From Liolophura sinensis (lineage: Eukaryota; Mollusca; Polyplacophora; Chitonida; Chitonidae): a stretch of 64,000 nt of DNA. Positions 1-12,393 of this stretch are shown here, piece by piece. The stretch covers positions 34,342,810 to 34,406,809 of the forward strand of contig NC_088304.1 in NCBI RefSeq assembly GCF_032854445.1, in the 5' to 3' direction. Position numbers and translations under genes: made by a program. Within the stretch, counting starts at the first letter, position 1. Each line of letters starts with the position of its first letter. The notes beneath the pieces were generated by a model, which had not been told where the DNA came from, did not search any database, and worked only from the letters and a program-made list of their open reading frames with translations.

Positions 1-215
1 GCTGCAGGCGACTGTCAAGGTCTGTTTACTAAAGGTATGCTTACCTCTCTTCCTAGGTTAGTGAAAAATGCCGTTTTAAGTCCTAATGTTACATATATCG
101 GCTCTGTTATCCTTGGGTCCCTATAGGTATACAGGCATCACATATGTATATGTAAAACACGACACAACATTAGGCGTATACACGCAGCCTGCCATGTAGA
201 TAATGAAATAAGACT

Positions 216-310
216 TATACGATTGCGGTCATTTGGAGATGGACGAAACCGGAGTGTCCAGGGTAAACCACCAACCTTTGACAAGTTACTGGCCCAATCT
301 TTTCCATTTG
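216..310 (-). repeat. SINE-B core fragment
   Basis: A degraded copy of the dispersed family called SINE-B here. It carries the family core on the complement: 'ccggagtgtcc', then 'gtaaaccacc', then 'gacctttgacaagttactg'. The same core recurs near 4975, 20500, 23110, 33080, 33520, 34270 and 48690. No tRNA head or tail is recognisable. Confidence 0.55.
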
Positions 311-1523
311 TGATAGCGAGGGAATTCACAAATGGCCTCTCCTAAAAAGATAAACGCACACGAGCTATAACGGAAGATGTTCATTTCAGGATGGTATACA
401 TGTACATGCGTGAATTTAGAAACTTTTGCAACTTTCCTTGCTCTACTGTACATGTAGTTCTTTACGTTCCTTAAAAAGCCACACTCAGAACAGACAAGAG
501 CACAAATTCTTCATTGTTCATAGTTAAGGAGTAAAGGATCAAAATACAAATTTTGAACTTAGTAGCAAAGTAAAACAATTAATTGCAGCTGTGTTTGACT
601 TTTTGACATGAAGTTCATCATTTTTGACATATGTAGGCTCTGAATTACTTCTATAGCTCAACGGCGGAGTGTAGACATACGCACAACAATGACTTTAGAC
701 TCTCTGTTTTCTTGGGACATCGATACTGCCTACAGCTGATCAAAATGGCGGACATGAAATATGTTTTAAATGCATCTCTCCCACGGGGCTAAAACATGAG
801 ATGTGTCAGAAGCATCGACAAATGACCACGATTGAATGTTGGTTGTTTACCTTAGTCTCCGGCCCACGGCCTTACATATTAACTCCACGTATCAGTAACG
901 GGATCTCTGTCCACTGACAATGATCCGACGCACCATAACATGTCTCGTGAGCGGAACTCCCTGTGAATTTCGGACCAAAATCCCTTGTGGTTATTTTTTA
1001 CCATAATCAACTCATCTGCTAGCCTTAAGGATAAGGTGACAGTCCAACCATCATCACACTTCATCAACCCCAAGACGTCATCTGTACACACGTACTAATT
1101 TACACCTAGTATGTCTTGCCGTCGGCAGAGAGGCTTAGTGCTTCACAATGACCTGTTTATTTATCATTTAAAATTTTATCATGGGAAGTTGTTAAAGCTA
1201 TTTTTCTAGTGGACTTGACACCAGCTTGAACGTTTTTTGCACTGAATCATGCGTTATTATTTTTGCTGTCATATCTTTCAGATGCCCAATGGGCCTGTTG
1301 AGACTGGGTACTGCTTTACCCGTTGATTTTAGCGGCCTGTTTTTAAAAAGTGCACAGCGAAACACTATCGTATGTTTTAATATCTGTTGTTAACATATAC
1401 TAATACGTATCTCTGGGATCGGTTGGCCATGTCCCACGCTTACGCCGCTGATGTTTGACGCTCTGTTACATTTATTGTCGTGAAACTCAGACCTTGTATG
1501 TTTTAGTTCTGATGCTCGGACAA
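311..1523. other. No recognisable gene
   Basis: AT-rich intergenic-type sequence. Open frames are short (70 codons or fewer) and lack domain-like composition. No tandem repeat, RNA gene or known mobile element was recognised. Confidence 0.6.
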
Positions 1524-1606
1524 AATTTATTTATAAATTTATTTGATTGGTGTTTTACCCCGTACTCAAGAATATTTCACTTATAAGACGGCGGCCAGCA
1601 TTATAG
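1524..1606 (-). repeat. SINE-A 3'-end fragment
   Basis: Reverse-oriented tail piece of SINE-A: T-rich tail, then the complement of the family end ('ggtgttttaccccgtactc', 'aatatttcacttat', 'cggcggccagcattat'). The core and tRNA-like head are missing. Confidence 0.75.
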
Positions 1607-1805
1607 GCTCAGTGCAAACTTCGTCTACATGGAGTCATGTGTCGGAGTTGCTGGTCTGCACCAGATTGCTGTTTCTTAAATTAAGATTTTAATACTCTTT
1701 CAAAACTGTTGTTCTAAGATCTCTTTGTTTATCATTAAAAGAGTAATTCAAGGTAAGATTCGACAGGAAACATCGACTTTTTCCTGTTGTTTTTTTTTTT
1801 AAATT

Positions 1806-1984
1806 TGATTTATTTATTTTATTGGTGTTTTGTTCCGTATTCAAGAATATTTACTTATACGACGGTAGACAGCACTATGCTGGGAGGAAACCGCACAAAG
1901 CCCGGGAAAACCCACGACCATCCATTCTCAAGTACGGCCCTAAAGGAAAACAGCATAAGCTGGGCCTGAATTCACAGCGAGACC
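1806..1984 (-). repeat. SINE-A copy, 5'-truncated
   Basis: Reverse-oriented SINE-A running from the tail through the central domain ('gggaggaaaccgc', 'gggaaaacccacgacca') to a corrupted B-box region ('gggcctgaattcacagcga'). The A-box half of the tRNA-like head is absent. Reads short open frames on both strands that are not coding. Confidence 0.75.
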
Positions 1985-2076
1985 ATTGATGTTTTATAAA
2001 AAATATACGAGATGCAACGAGACCATTTAAACTTAAAATTGTATAGAAATATAAATTTTCTTTTACTGAAATAAAT

Positions 2077-2480
2077 GCGGTCAAGTGTATTGCATCAAAC
2101 GCCTTCAGTCTTAAGTTTTACAATGAGTGTAATTCTCTTGTATGTAAAAATATGGACAGAGCAACCAGAATCTCTGGCACTGTGCTTCGCGATTATCGAG
2201 CATGTATTCTACTTATAGAACTTACATTCTAACATGGTACACGGTTTGAATACTGATTTCACTCCGCCACCTAGAACATACCTTGCGTCTTTCCAAACAA
2301 ACTGAAAACTGTTGACTCCCTCTCTCTGTACGATTCTGCCCTAAGTTCGCACTTTATTTACTGTCTTGCTTCTTTGGTAGTTTGTGTTAAACGTCATTTT
2401 GCTAATTGGCATTGCGATTATTGAACGGGAACGTCCATCTTGGTGCACGGCTTGTATATGATTGTCTGTTTCGACGCATA
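2077..2480 (+). pseudogene. 3' end of an RT retroelement, truncated copy
   Basis: The first about 90 bases align with the last codons of the reverse-transcriptase remnant at 13410-13500: both share 'catcaaacgccttca' and a following stretch reading 'ttttacaatga'. The remainder, a non-coding 3' region, matches 8255-8515 ('accttgcgtctttcc', 'aaaactgttgac') and 42720-42990. This is therefore a 5'-truncated insertion of the same retroelement family, the usual product of incomplete target-primed reverse transcription. It has no intact frame. The link between coding tail and 3' region rests only on comparisons within this window. Confidence 0.6.
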
Positions 2481-2518
2481 GATACATATATGTAACAAAA
2501 TAAGTCTTAAAAAAACAG

Positions 2519-2688
2519 CCGTATGTGGGAAGGTCTGTGGGAAGCCTGTGGATGGTCGTGGGTTTCCTCCATGCTCTGCCCGGTTTCCTCCCACTACAAT
2601 GACTACCGTCGTATATATGAAGTATTCTAGAGTATAGTGTAAAACTCCAACCACATATAATAAATAAATAAATAAATAAATAAATAAG
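2519..2688 (+). repeat. SINE-A copy, 5'-truncated
   Basis: Starts at 'gtatgtgggaaggtctg', continues through the central domain ('tggatggtcgtgggtttcc', 'gctctgcccggtttcctcc') and ends in 'gtgtaaaactccaa' followed by an AATA-repeat tail. It lies just after the RT-element 3' end at 2077-2480. Confidence 0.85.
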
Positions 2689-3617
2689 AACAGCTTTAAC
2701 AGGTGGTCTTACGGTTAGCCGTAATAATGCAAGTTTCCCAACGGCAACGGCAATTGTTTTTGAGTATTAATATAGTTAAAGATAGAAGCAACATATTATG
2801 CGTTGTTTTTTTCTCTGTGCAGCTTTGAACCTAACTGAATTCCCTGTGTGTCAGTAGTTATATGTCAATCAAGTAAATGGCATGGATGAGATGTGACACT
2901 GTACGAACATAATGTATGGCAACATTCAGTGAAGCGTGCATATTACATAACGGGATTTACGTTGTACTGGCACCCCGCACCACCCTTACTGTGCATCGGC
3001 AATGTAAATTGCGGTTAAGAAGTTGTTTTGGCCTCATTGCATAATTAAAATGAAAGAAAACAAAAAATGATATAATCTTGAATAGAAATATCATTGACCT
3101 GTATGTGCAAAACTGTTCGTCATTTATTAAATATGTCTTATATGGACTGAATTAAATAATATTAATGTCAGATGCTTGCAGTTTGCATAGTTTGGCGATA
3201 TTGTAGCCATCTGGTGGCGACGTTTAACTGGCACAAAAGAAACACTGTTGTAGTGAACAGCATGGAACTTGTCTCCAGAATTTCCGGGTAAAGTAATTCT
3301 TTATTCCTGACTAGACCTTCACAAACGCCTCCAAAGCGATCATATAACTTGTAATGTTGATAAAAAAAAATGATGAATAGCTTGAAAGAAACCTCGTTTG
3401 AGTAAGAGTATAGTATTTGTTTATAAGAGTATATGTTTGTGTACAGTTAGCCGGATCTTATCAAATTTGTTGTCTGGCCAACGTTTTGCTTGTCATATAG
3501 ATGTTTACATGAATGTTTGCCCTTCGCTTTTAATTCTTCACATCCGTTCATCCGATCGAATACACAGTTGCACCATATAATACTGAGGAACCAAGAAGAA
3601 TACATTGTCGATCATTC
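2689..3617. other. No recognisable gene
   Basis: AT-rich sequence with short frames only. Nothing coding, repetitive or structural was recognised. Confidence 0.55.
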
Positions 3618-3723
3618 GATTTATTTGATTGTGTTTTATGCCGTACCCAAGAATATTTCACTTATACGAGATCGGACAATGTTGTTGCGGGAGGAAACCG
3701 GGCAGGCCGGGGGAAACCTCGAG
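3618..3723 (-). repeat. SINE-A 3'-half fragment
   Basis: Reverse-oriented tail and part of the central domain ('ccaagaatatttcacttat', 'gggaggaaaccgggcagg'). It stops inside the core. Confidence 0.75.
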
Positions 3724-3850
3724 CATTCTGAAACATCTACAATGCGTATATGCAAAATACGAAATGATAACGCCACAAAGGGGCACTGCCTTAATTCAAA
3801 TACTAAGTAATCTGCACGTTACTTGTAACATCCGTTACAACTTAATGCCC

Positions 3851-3922
3851 CTGGGCTCTGAAAGGGTTTCCTCCCACCATAATGTGTAATACACCAATCA
3901 AAAAAATAAGTAAATAAATACA
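3851..3922 (+). repeat. SINE-A fragment with internal deletion
   Basis: 'gggctctg', then 'gggtttcctcccaccataat', jumping directly to 'gtaatacaccaatca' and an A-rich tail. The region between 'ccataat' and 'acaccaatca' is deleted relative to other copies. Confidence 0.6.
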
Positions 3923-3948
3923 ACTTAATGAGAGGGATACCTCTTACT

Positions 3949-4091
3949 AATGCGGTCGTTGTGCGGCAACCTGCGGATGGTCGTGCTTTTCCCACCACAA
4001 TGCTGGCCGCCGTCACAAAAGTAAAATATTCGTGGGTACGGCGTAAAATTCCAATGAAATAAATAAACAAACAAACAAACAAACAAACAAA

Positions 4092-4142
<51 letters not shown>

Positions 4143-4144
4143 AA
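3949..4144 (+). repeat. SINE-A fragment with long AAAC/AAAT tail
   Basis: Core and 3' region ('gcaacctgcggatggtcgtg', 'ctggccgccgtc', 'gtacggcgtaaaattcc') followed by about 85 bases of AAAC then AAAT tetranucleotide repeats, the longest SINE tail in the window. The tail has probably expanded as a microsatellite. Confidence 0.8.
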
Positions 4145-4267
4145 CTTAATGAGAGCTATTCAGACACATGTAGAAATGTGTACATTTCGGAGCTGTAAAG
4201 ATCAGACATAACATCACAAGAATATTACATCCCCTCCACTACCAAACAAGATAAAACATAAGTAAGG

Positions 4268-4540
4268 GGGCCTCCGTGGCTCAGTTGGTTAGCGCGTTAG
4301 CGTAGCGTAATGACCCAGGAGTCTCTCACCATTGCGGTCGCTGTGGGTTCAAGTCCAGCTCATGATGGCTTCCTCTCCGGCAGTACGTGGGAAGGTTTGC
4401 CAGCAACCTGCGGATGGTCGTGGGTTTCCCCCTAGCTCTGCCAGGTTTCCTCTCACCATAAGTGTAAGTGTAAGTGAAATATTCTTGAGTTCGGCGTAAA
4501 ACACCAATAAAATAAATAAATAAATAAATAAATAAATAAA
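4268..4540 (+). mobile_element. SINE-A, full-length copy
   Basis: Complete tRNA-derived SINE. The head reads 'ggcctccgtggctcagttgg' (A-box region) and later 'gggttcaagtcc' (B box), so an internal RNA polymerase III promoter is present. The central domain ('gtgggaaggtttgccagcaa', 'tcgtgggtttcc') is followed by the 3' region ending 'cggcgtaaaacaccaa' and an AATA tail. Imperfect flanking copies of 'ataaaacataagta' suggest a target-site duplication. It is non-autonomous; the mobilising LINE is not visible here. The head is SINE-type and not a functional tRNA gene, because the acceptor and anticodon arms do not fold properly. Confidence 0.9.
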
Positions 4541-4964
4541 ACATCAGTAGTAAACATGCATTCAAGATGCTTTCAGCACTAATCAGCCGTGTCTTTCATC
4601 GACTAATTGGTTAATCGTCAACGAAAAAAAAAAACAAACAATACGTAATCAATCTTTGTCACAACTAAACATCAAACAAGGAAATCAAGCTGCTCTATAT
4701 TTATCAGGTGTTTCGTCAATACACCCATCTACCCTAATTCTTCCCTAATTTTAGAACAGATATGAGTAGTGCCGGAAGCAAAGAATTACATTTTTCTCCC
4801 AGTTTTTTGGAAAAGAAAAGATATGAATATGCTGTTCATTAGATGGACTAACCATGTGAAAAAAAAAAGAAACTAAATATTCCTGCTACAATTACATGTA
4901 TATCGCCTGAAAAGAGAAGACCAGTTGCCCCAAATATTTCAAGAATTAGGGTATGCTGTATATG

Positions 4965-5035
4965 GCCGTCACTGTTAGGCGGAAACCGAAGTAGTAAACC
5001 ATTGGCCTTTGGCAAGTTACTAATGGACTGAACCC
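4965..5035 (-). repeat. SINE-B core fragment
   Basis: Contains 'ggcggaaaccg', 'gtaaaccattggcc' and 'tttggcaagttacta', matching the SINE-B core on the complement. The flanks are too diverged to define ends. Confidence 0.5.
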
Positions 5036-5307
5036 GGATTTGGGCTATTCTGGCGATTTAAAAGCAAACACCTTAGCTTATCGATCACGACAGCTTCCCA
5101 AAAACCACAGGCTTATATATGGAAGACCCATGTGAGTACTCACACAAACTGATGTATTTATCTGAGCACTTTTCGTGCTTGAGCTCAGCGAGAATCAGTT
5201 CTGAATTTTTTAAAACAAAGATGCTTAAAAAAGGAAAAGTGAAACAACGAAACAGTTTCACTAAATGATAACTTATTTCAAGAGCTTTTCATTTTGTTAA
5301 TGAATTT

Positions 5308-6655
5308 CTCAGTTTCCCCTAATTGGTCCAACATTAATTACTACCCCTGCAGGACGGAGTGTGTTTTGGTCCATGCTAATTTCTCCCGCTGTAGAAAGGA
5401 GTGTTATTTGGCCTATGTTATTACAGTTGATTACTCTCTCTTTAGGGCGGAGTGTGTTCTGGGCTATATTAATTTCTACCCCTGAAGGAGAGTGCTTTGG
5501 TTCATGTTAATTTCTCCCACTATTGGAATAAGTGTGCTTTGGTCCATGCTAATTACACACTCCATAGGGCTGTGTGATTTGGTCCATCCTATTTACTTCC
5601 CCGTAAGACGAAGTTTGATTTGGGCCATGTTAATTACGCACCCTGTAGGACGGAGTGTGATTTGGTCCATGCTATTTACTTCCCCGTAAGACGAAGTTTG
5701 ATATGGGCCATGTTAATTACTTTCTCTGCAGGACGGAGTGTGATTTCGTCCATGTTAATTACTCTCTCTGTAGAACGGAGTGTGATTTGGTCCATGTTAA
5801 TTACTCTCTCTGTAGGACGGAAAGTGATCTGATCCATCTTAATTACTCCCTCTGTAGGACGAAGTGTGATATGGTCCATGTTAATTACTCCCTCTGTCGG
5901 ACGGAATGTGATATGGTCCATGTTAATTACTTCTCCAGAGTGTGATTTGGCCCATGTTAATTAGTCTCTCTGTAGGACGAAGTGTGATATAGTCCATGTT
6001 AATTACTTCCCCTGTAGGATGGAGTGTGATATGGTCCATGTTAATTACTTATCCTTTAGGGTGGAGTGTGATTGGTCCATGTTAATTACTCCCTCTGTAG
6101 GGCGGAATGTGATTTGGTCCATGTTAATTACTCCCTCTGTCGGACGAAGTGTGATATAGTCCATGTTAATTACTTCCCCTGTAGGACGGAGTGTGATTTG
6201 GTCCATGTTAATTACTCCCTCTGTAGGATGAAGTGTGATATAGTCCATGTTAATTACTTCCCCTGTAGGGTAGAGTGTGATTTGGTCCATGTTAATTACT
6301 CCCCATGGAGGACGGAGTGTGATTTGGTCTATGTTAATTACTCCCCGTGTAGGTCGGAGTGTGATTTGTTTCATGCTAATTACTCCCTCCGTAGGACGGA
6401 GCGTGATTTGGTCCATGTTAATTACTCCCTCTGTAGGGCGGAATGTCATATGGTTCATGCTAATTACTTCCCCGGTAGGACGGAGTGTGTTTTGGTCCAT
6501 GTTAATTACGCCCTCTGTAGGACGGAGTGTCACTTGGTCCATGTTAATTAACCCCTCTGTAGGACGGAGTGTGGCTTGGTCCATGTTAATTACTCCCTCT
6601 GTAGGACGAAGTGTGATTTGGTCCATGTTAATTACTCCCCATGTAGAACGGAGTC
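5308..6655. repeat. 42-bp minisatellite array (about 32 units)
   Basis: Tandem array whose consensus unit reads 'gtaggacggagtgtgattt' then 'ggtccatgttaattactcc'. The leftmost units (before about 5600) are the most diverged. Because 42 is divisible by three and the unit lacks stops in several frames, long frames open on both strands (up to 193 codons on the minus strand at 6045-6626). They translate to a 14-residue perfect periodicity on both strands with no domain character, so this is non-coding satellite. Confidence 0.93.
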
Positions 6656-8254
6656 TAACTGGTAGAGCAGCCAGGACATCCTGAATGGTGATGATACAAT
6701 GGGCAAAATAATGCAGTCAATCAATCTAGACAGCAGTCATCTGATCAGTTTTGTCTCAGGCGTTACAAAAAACAAATCCTCTAATCTTTGTCTGACATCA
6801 AAGCACACTAGCGTTAAAAACAACCGGATTATGATGCGGTTAAGAAATCTGCTCCTCTTCATTTCGCCAACTGATTCGAGTCCACTCATCCAAATGATTG
6901 ATACCTTTGTAAAAACTCGATTTAGAGTTTCTAAAGACCTGTTTTTGTTGACGGTATGTTTACGTTGGCAAAAAAGTCCGAGCGATCTAGTCCACTCAAA
7001 AACTCGTGTCATCTTTTACATCTTGATGGTTTCAATTTGGTAGTATTAATGTCACGTGGTAGTGACAATGTCACGTGCAGTAAACAGCTGTACGTTTCCC
7101 GTGCGGTACTTACGAACAAGGATACATGATAGTGGCTATTTGCTCTTCTGTCGGACAAGTTTATTTTTATTCCGAAAGTTATCCATTTATTTACGCGTGT
7201 AATAATAATTATATCTTTCTAAGATATCACAAATTCCAAGATGTATCTTTAATATTGGGACAGCCAACCAATTTGGCGTGAGTAGTACCAGTCTGTAACA
7301 TGTACGACGCAGATACGATACGTATAGATGTATAATAATTATAAAATGTAGGCAGCTCATCATTTTATCATCAAGAATTAGATCATCGAAAGGTTCTTGC
7401 GTGAAGGAGTTTTAGCCAAAGACTGAGTTCATTTCAGTTAGCTATGGAAACCCATAGCTTTGTTGTGCATTCGAGCTGCCGGGCAACTTGACCCCGCAAC
7501 ATTTATGTCAATCTATTGCTCATCCGCCCTCATCCTGTTGCATGGGTGGAACGCGCCATTTCATAAATACATCACATACAAAACATCTCAGAACTGAAGA
7601 CTTTTTGAATATTTCGTTAAGCAACAATGAGTTAATCATCGAATAAATCAATCAATGAATCAATGAATCAAAACAGGTATCCTATAAATACATCAATAAA
7701 CTGAAGTAGGTTGTAGTTGTGAAACTCGGAGCATGAAACCTACAAGTCTGTACTCTTCAGGCTTTAAGCTTACATCCTTCGTTTAACATTCCTTTTCAAC
7801 ATTCATTGTTTAACATTACTATAGAGACACTGGAGAAGTCGTGAAGGATCTTTGTGAATTTTGTGAATTAAAACATCGTCAGCAATCGCCAGGCTTTTGG
7901 TCGCAGGTGTCGTTTGTGCATTCACAGTGAACAGCTGCAACCTAAGCAAGATTGAACTCAGGAATCGTATACACAGTTTTGTCGCATAGCGCATGTCTTA
8001 TGTACTCACGTGACTACCGCCCATAAACTGAAATGCCGTAAGTGTCGATAGGTCAGTTTAGATGTGACTGCAATTATTTTAACCGGGGACAAATCGGTCA
8101 CTATTCATCACAATCAAAAACTCGCGACAAATTACAGAGGTTGTAGATAGTCGTATCTCTGGTTCAAACGGCATCTTTGCTCTTCTCGAGTGGGAGTTAC
8201 ACGCATGGCACTCCGCTCCTCATAACCTAATTCTGAGTGAAGCATTTCTAACAT
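6656..8254. other. No recognised gene; one unassigned ORF
   Basis: Non-repetitive sequence next to the 42-bp array. A 114-codon frame lies at 6699-7043 (+), overlapped by a 91-codon frame on the minus strand (6737-7012). I recognise no domain, signal peptide or splice signals around either, so neither is called as a gene. Confidence 0.5.
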
Positions 8255-8515
8255 ATTTTATAATTAACAACTTACTTACTAGAATGGGACTCGATTTGAA
8301 GACTGATTTCACTCAATCGCCTAGAGCATACCTTGCGTCTTTCCAACATCATTGAAAACTGTTGACTGCTTCACTGTACATGATTCCGTCTCATTTGCGT
8401 ACTGTATAAACTTTCTTAGTTCTTTAGTAGAAATGTTAAGTATTTTGGGAATTGGCCTTGCAATTGTTGACCATTATGGCTGCTTCAACGCATAAATTCA
8501 AGATTTGGACTTACT
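8255..8515 (+). repeat. RT-element 3' region, truncated copy
   Basis: Matches 2230-2480 ('actgatttcact', 'gcataccttgcgtctttcc', 'gaaaactgttgact') and, more weakly, 42745-42990. No coding part remains, so it is a deeply 5'-truncated member of the family. Confidence 0.6.
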
Positions 8516-8657
8516 TCTGAAGTTATTTTCTACTTCTTGGTGTGTTTTTATAAACAGATTATTAGGAGGCTATTCATTCAAAACATCAACAAATTAAATC
8601 TACTCATCTTAGCCGCCAGCAGTTGATCTGTAGGAATTATCATCCCTGTATATACTA
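8516..8657. other. Flank between repeats
   Basis: Short AT-rich stretch between the RT-element tail and the 24-bp array; nothing recognised. Confidence 0.4.
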
Positions 8658-9712
8658 TATGTCAACAGTTACGTCAGAACTTACGTCAACAGTCACGTCA
8701 GAACTTATGTCAACAGCCACGTCAGAACTTATTTCAACAGTTACATCAACAGTCATGTCAGAACTTATGTCAACAGTCACGCCAGGACTTATGCCAACAG
8801 TCACGTCAGAACATATGTCAGCAGTCACGTCAGAACTTATTTCATCAGTTACATCAACAGTCAAGTCAGAACTTATGCCAACAGTCACGTCATAACTTAT
8901 GCCAACAGTCACGTCATAACTTATTCCAACAGTTACATCAACAGTCACGTCAGAACTTATTTCAACACTTACATCAACGGTCATGTCAGAACTGATGTCA
9001 GCAGTCATGTCACGATTTGTGTCAACATTCACCTGAGAACTTATGTCAACATGCACGTCAGAACTTATGTCAACGGTGAAGTCAGAACTTATGTCAACAA
9101 TCACGTCATAACTTGTCAAAAGTCACGTCAGAATTTATGTTAAGCAGTCATGTCAGGATCTATGTCAGTAGTCATGTCAAAACTTATATCAACAGTCATG
9201 CCAACAGTCAAGCAAGAACTTATGTCAACAGCCATGTCAGCAGACAGGTTAACAGTCACGCCAGAATTATGTCAACAGTCATGGCAACAGTCAGATAAGA
9301 ACTTATTTCAACAGTCACGTCAGAACTTATGTCAATATTCACATCAAGACTTATGTCAAAAATCACGTCACAACTTATGCCAACAGTCATTTCAGAACTC
9401 ACGTCATCAGTCACGTCACAACTCATGTCATCAGTCACGTCACAACATGTGTCAACAGTTACGTCATAACTTATGTCAACAGTTACATCAAGAGTCAAGT
9501 CAGAACTTATGTTTTTAGCCACGTCAGAACTTATGTCAACAGTTACATCAACAGTCACGTCAGAACTTATGTCAACAGTTACGTCAGAACTTATGTCAAC
9601 AGTTACATCAACAGTCAAGTCAGAACTTATGTCAACAATCACGCCACAACTTATTTCAGCAGTTACATCAACCGTCAAGTCAGAACTTATGTCAACGGTC
9701 AGAATTTCATAT
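8658..9712. repeat. 12/24-bp minisatellite array
   Basis: Built from 12-base modules such as 'tcaacagtcacg', 'tcagaacttatg' and 'tcaacagttaca', most often paired as 24-mers. The array is open on both strands because 12 is divisible by three; the minus strand reads a Thr-Val-Asp-Ile-Ser-Ser-Asp-Val periodicity for up to 154 codons. No codon bias, signal peptide or flanking splice context supports coding. Modules are shuffled rather than strictly ordered. Confidence 0.92.
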
Positions 9713-10239
9713 CCAGAAAAGTCACATGAACAATAGCCATGTCAAGAAAAGAAATGTCAGATAAGATAGCGCCAAGATAGTGCGAAGCTAAGACCTGTTA
9801 ACCCAAGGATTTGGATATCTGATTCGTGCTTCATGCTTCCCGCAACCAGATGACTGGTCTTTGCCGCATAAGTGAACAATTCTTGAGTATAGTATTTTGG
9901 ATACACCCGTGCCACAGGTCTGTTCAGGCCTTCGTTAGAAAAGATGGCGTAGTGAAGACAAGACAGAACAGAACTGACTCAACCCTGTTTCGCTTGTCAG
10001 ATATAAGCGTGTTATACAGGATATTAACTCTACGTCAGGGCCTGTTCAGAATCATAATGAATCTGGAGAGTTAACATTATGAAAGCAACTCAGGGAAAAT
10101 TTGCCATTAACCAACTTACACCACCTGTCGCCTATGTTGACAATTTCTTTAGGCAAAATCCTCGGCCGCTGCACATATATGCACGTATTCTATTCCATTC
10201 CAGGTATATTGTTTTCTTTTCTATTTCTTGTTTCTTACT
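9713..10239. other. No recognisable gene
   Basis: Two short frames (9826-10074 and 10079-10315) have no recognisable features. No repeats seen. Confidence 0.5.
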
Positions 10240-10440
10240 ATCCAGTTTTCAGGAAATAAAACTTTCGGACACAATCCCATACTCCTCACATTGCAGATTT
10301 CAACAACAACGTTAGAGATTTCAACAAATGAAATTTTCAGACATTCTATCATATTCCGAACAGTGGCGATTTCAACAACAGCTGTCCAGGTTTCAACAGG
10401 TGACATTTTCAGACCCACTCCCATACTTCTCACAGCAGGG
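10240..10440. repeat. Degenerate 72-bp tandem repeat (about 3 units)
   Basis: Recurring blocks: 'ttcagacattctatcatatt', 'ttcagacccactcccatact' and 'tcggacacaatcccatactc', each followed by 'gatttcaacaacaa'-like sequence. Units are clearly related but diverged. Confidence 0.6.
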
Positions 10441-10777
10441 GCACAGCTCACAATACTTACGATCGCCTCTCGTTAGTTACAATAGCAGTCGCAGGGTAGT
10501 TAATGATTAAGCCTATATCTCTTCAAGCTGACCAAAAATAATATCTCAAAACGTACTACTTTTCCTCATAGTGCTTACTTTTCAGTGTTACTCCGGGAAC
10601 TGTATTATGTTTGTCTTTTCACCGATATTTTCGATCATATCCCGATGGTGATTCCTTTTGCACGTACCCTCGTGTTTGAAATACTGCTACACTTAAATAT
10701 AATGCCAAAGTCAGCTCACTCAGAGACAGTAGGACCATACTTACACCGGGTTGATTGGTTCTGTTTCTTGTCTTAGG
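10441..10777. other. No recognisable gene
   Basis: Short frames only; no repeat or RNA recognised. Confidence 0.45.
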
Positions 10778-11096
10778 CCTGCGTCTCGAAGTCGGGTCAT
10801 ACCAAAGAATTTGGAAATGGTACTTGTTGCTGCCTCCCTTGGCGCTCAGCACTGAGAGGTTAGGACAAGGAAACAGGACTGGTTGGCCCGGTGTCGGTAT
10901 AATGTGATTGGGTGGGGTTTTATGTCTGGTGTCTTCGGAATGATACTTTAGTGGCGGCAGCATTTTGACGGCATGGAGTCGCCCTGCAACAAGAAGACAC
11001 AGTATATGTACATACATAATGACTCCTGGTCGTCATATGACTGAAAAATTGCTGAGTACCACGTAAAATCCGCATGCATACATACATGCATACTTG
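10778..11096 (+). repeat. Dispersed repeat C, copy 1
   Basis: Homologous to 47395-47694. Shared blocks are 'ggtacttg', 'gcgctcagcactga', 'caagaagacacagtatatgt', 'taatgactcct' and a 3' end reading 'gactgaaa' then 'gagtaccacgtaaaatcc', followed by a CATA microsatellite tail. Tail plus conserved 3' end suggests a SINE-like element; no clear Pol III boxes were seen. Confidence 0.7.
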
Positions 11097-12393
11097 TTTA
11101 AGGAAAAATTCTTACATTGCCTAGATAAGATTTGTTGTCTACCTTTACGTCTAACACATATAAATAAGATGGTGCATAAAAATGGTGATGGTATTTACTT
11201 TCTCGAACTTTTTCAGTTTAATGTTTTGAGTATAGATTGAACATTTCAGTTTTGTTAACTAGATGCTAGAGCTAATCATAAAAAGTAAAATTTACCATTC
11301 TGGAATTGCTAAATTGTATTTTCAAGTCTTTTTTTTTCGGTGGTTTTGCTCTCGATATAAATATTTGTCATCGTTGCATTTAAGGTGTACTATAGCCTTA
11401 AGTCTTAATGTCTCTCCTCAGTACAACTAAAAGAGGGAAGTATAATCCTTTTGTGATGAACTTAATTAATATTTGTCTTATCCTTCTGCATACATTGAAC
11501 TTAATAGTTTTGATAACTGTTTAGGCTTAGTTTGATCTCATATAGACATAGTGGAATCCATGAAAAGTGTAGAACTTTTCTCAGAACTTAAAACTGAAAA
11601 ATAGTGCCGCATAAGTTACAAATTCTGAACTAATTACAAATTCACTTATCGCAGCTCGGTATATTTTGTACACAAAGTGTTTGGTAAAATACGTATGTTT
11701 TACTGTGATAATTTGCATGCGCATGTGCAAATGGCCGTAAATTAAATCGACGCTCTGAGTCTATCTGATGTATAGTTTCATTTCTTCCTCAATATTTTAT
11801 ATTTGGCAGTTATGTTATGCAGTTCAGTTATGTTTTGGATACACATGGTTAGCGCTCCAAACCTCATGAAGGCGATGAATAAAAAAAACCCTCATTAATG
11901 TTGACGGGTAAGCAGATATGTACTAAAGCGGCTGATCTTTTCCCTACCGCCGTGGCAATAGCTTTTACAAGGAACAAGTTTTCCCGGATTCTTACAGGGT
12001 TAGTTTACAAATTAGCTGTGTTATACGCCTACTAAAAACACTTGGCTGTAATATCTTCCGCTACAGTTCATTCATGAACTTAGCCTCATTTGGCAATTCA
12101 TACGATGAAATGCCTGGGTTTTTCAACAATGTCAATATTACAAATCCAGAAAGATCTACATCCCGTTTCTGGGTATACCAGCACCTTAAGCTTGGTTGCG
12201 TGGTGCCTTATTTGGGTAATGTCTTTTATTAACCAAATTGCACAGGTGTTGTCCTATGAGACGTTACAACCGTAGGTACATGTACATTAGGTTATAACCT
12301 ATTAATACCAATTTATAACAAATATTTCATGCTGGAAAGAAATTCAAGTGTGTTTCACAAAGCAGCACTTTTTGCATATTTAAGACTGTGATA

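Noticed and set aside
4268-4340. A functional tRNA gene
   Set aside because: A and B boxes are present, but the arms do not fold and the sequence continues into the SINE core and tail; the same head occurs in other SINE copies.
6045-6626. 193-codon minus-strand and 159-codon plus-strand frames
   Set aside because: Both are translations of the same 42-bp satellite; perfect 14-residue periodicity on both strands without other support.
8655-9736. Ser/Val/Asp-rich 154- and 140-codon frames
   Set aside because: Products of the 12/24-bp array, open on both strands because the unit is divisible by three.
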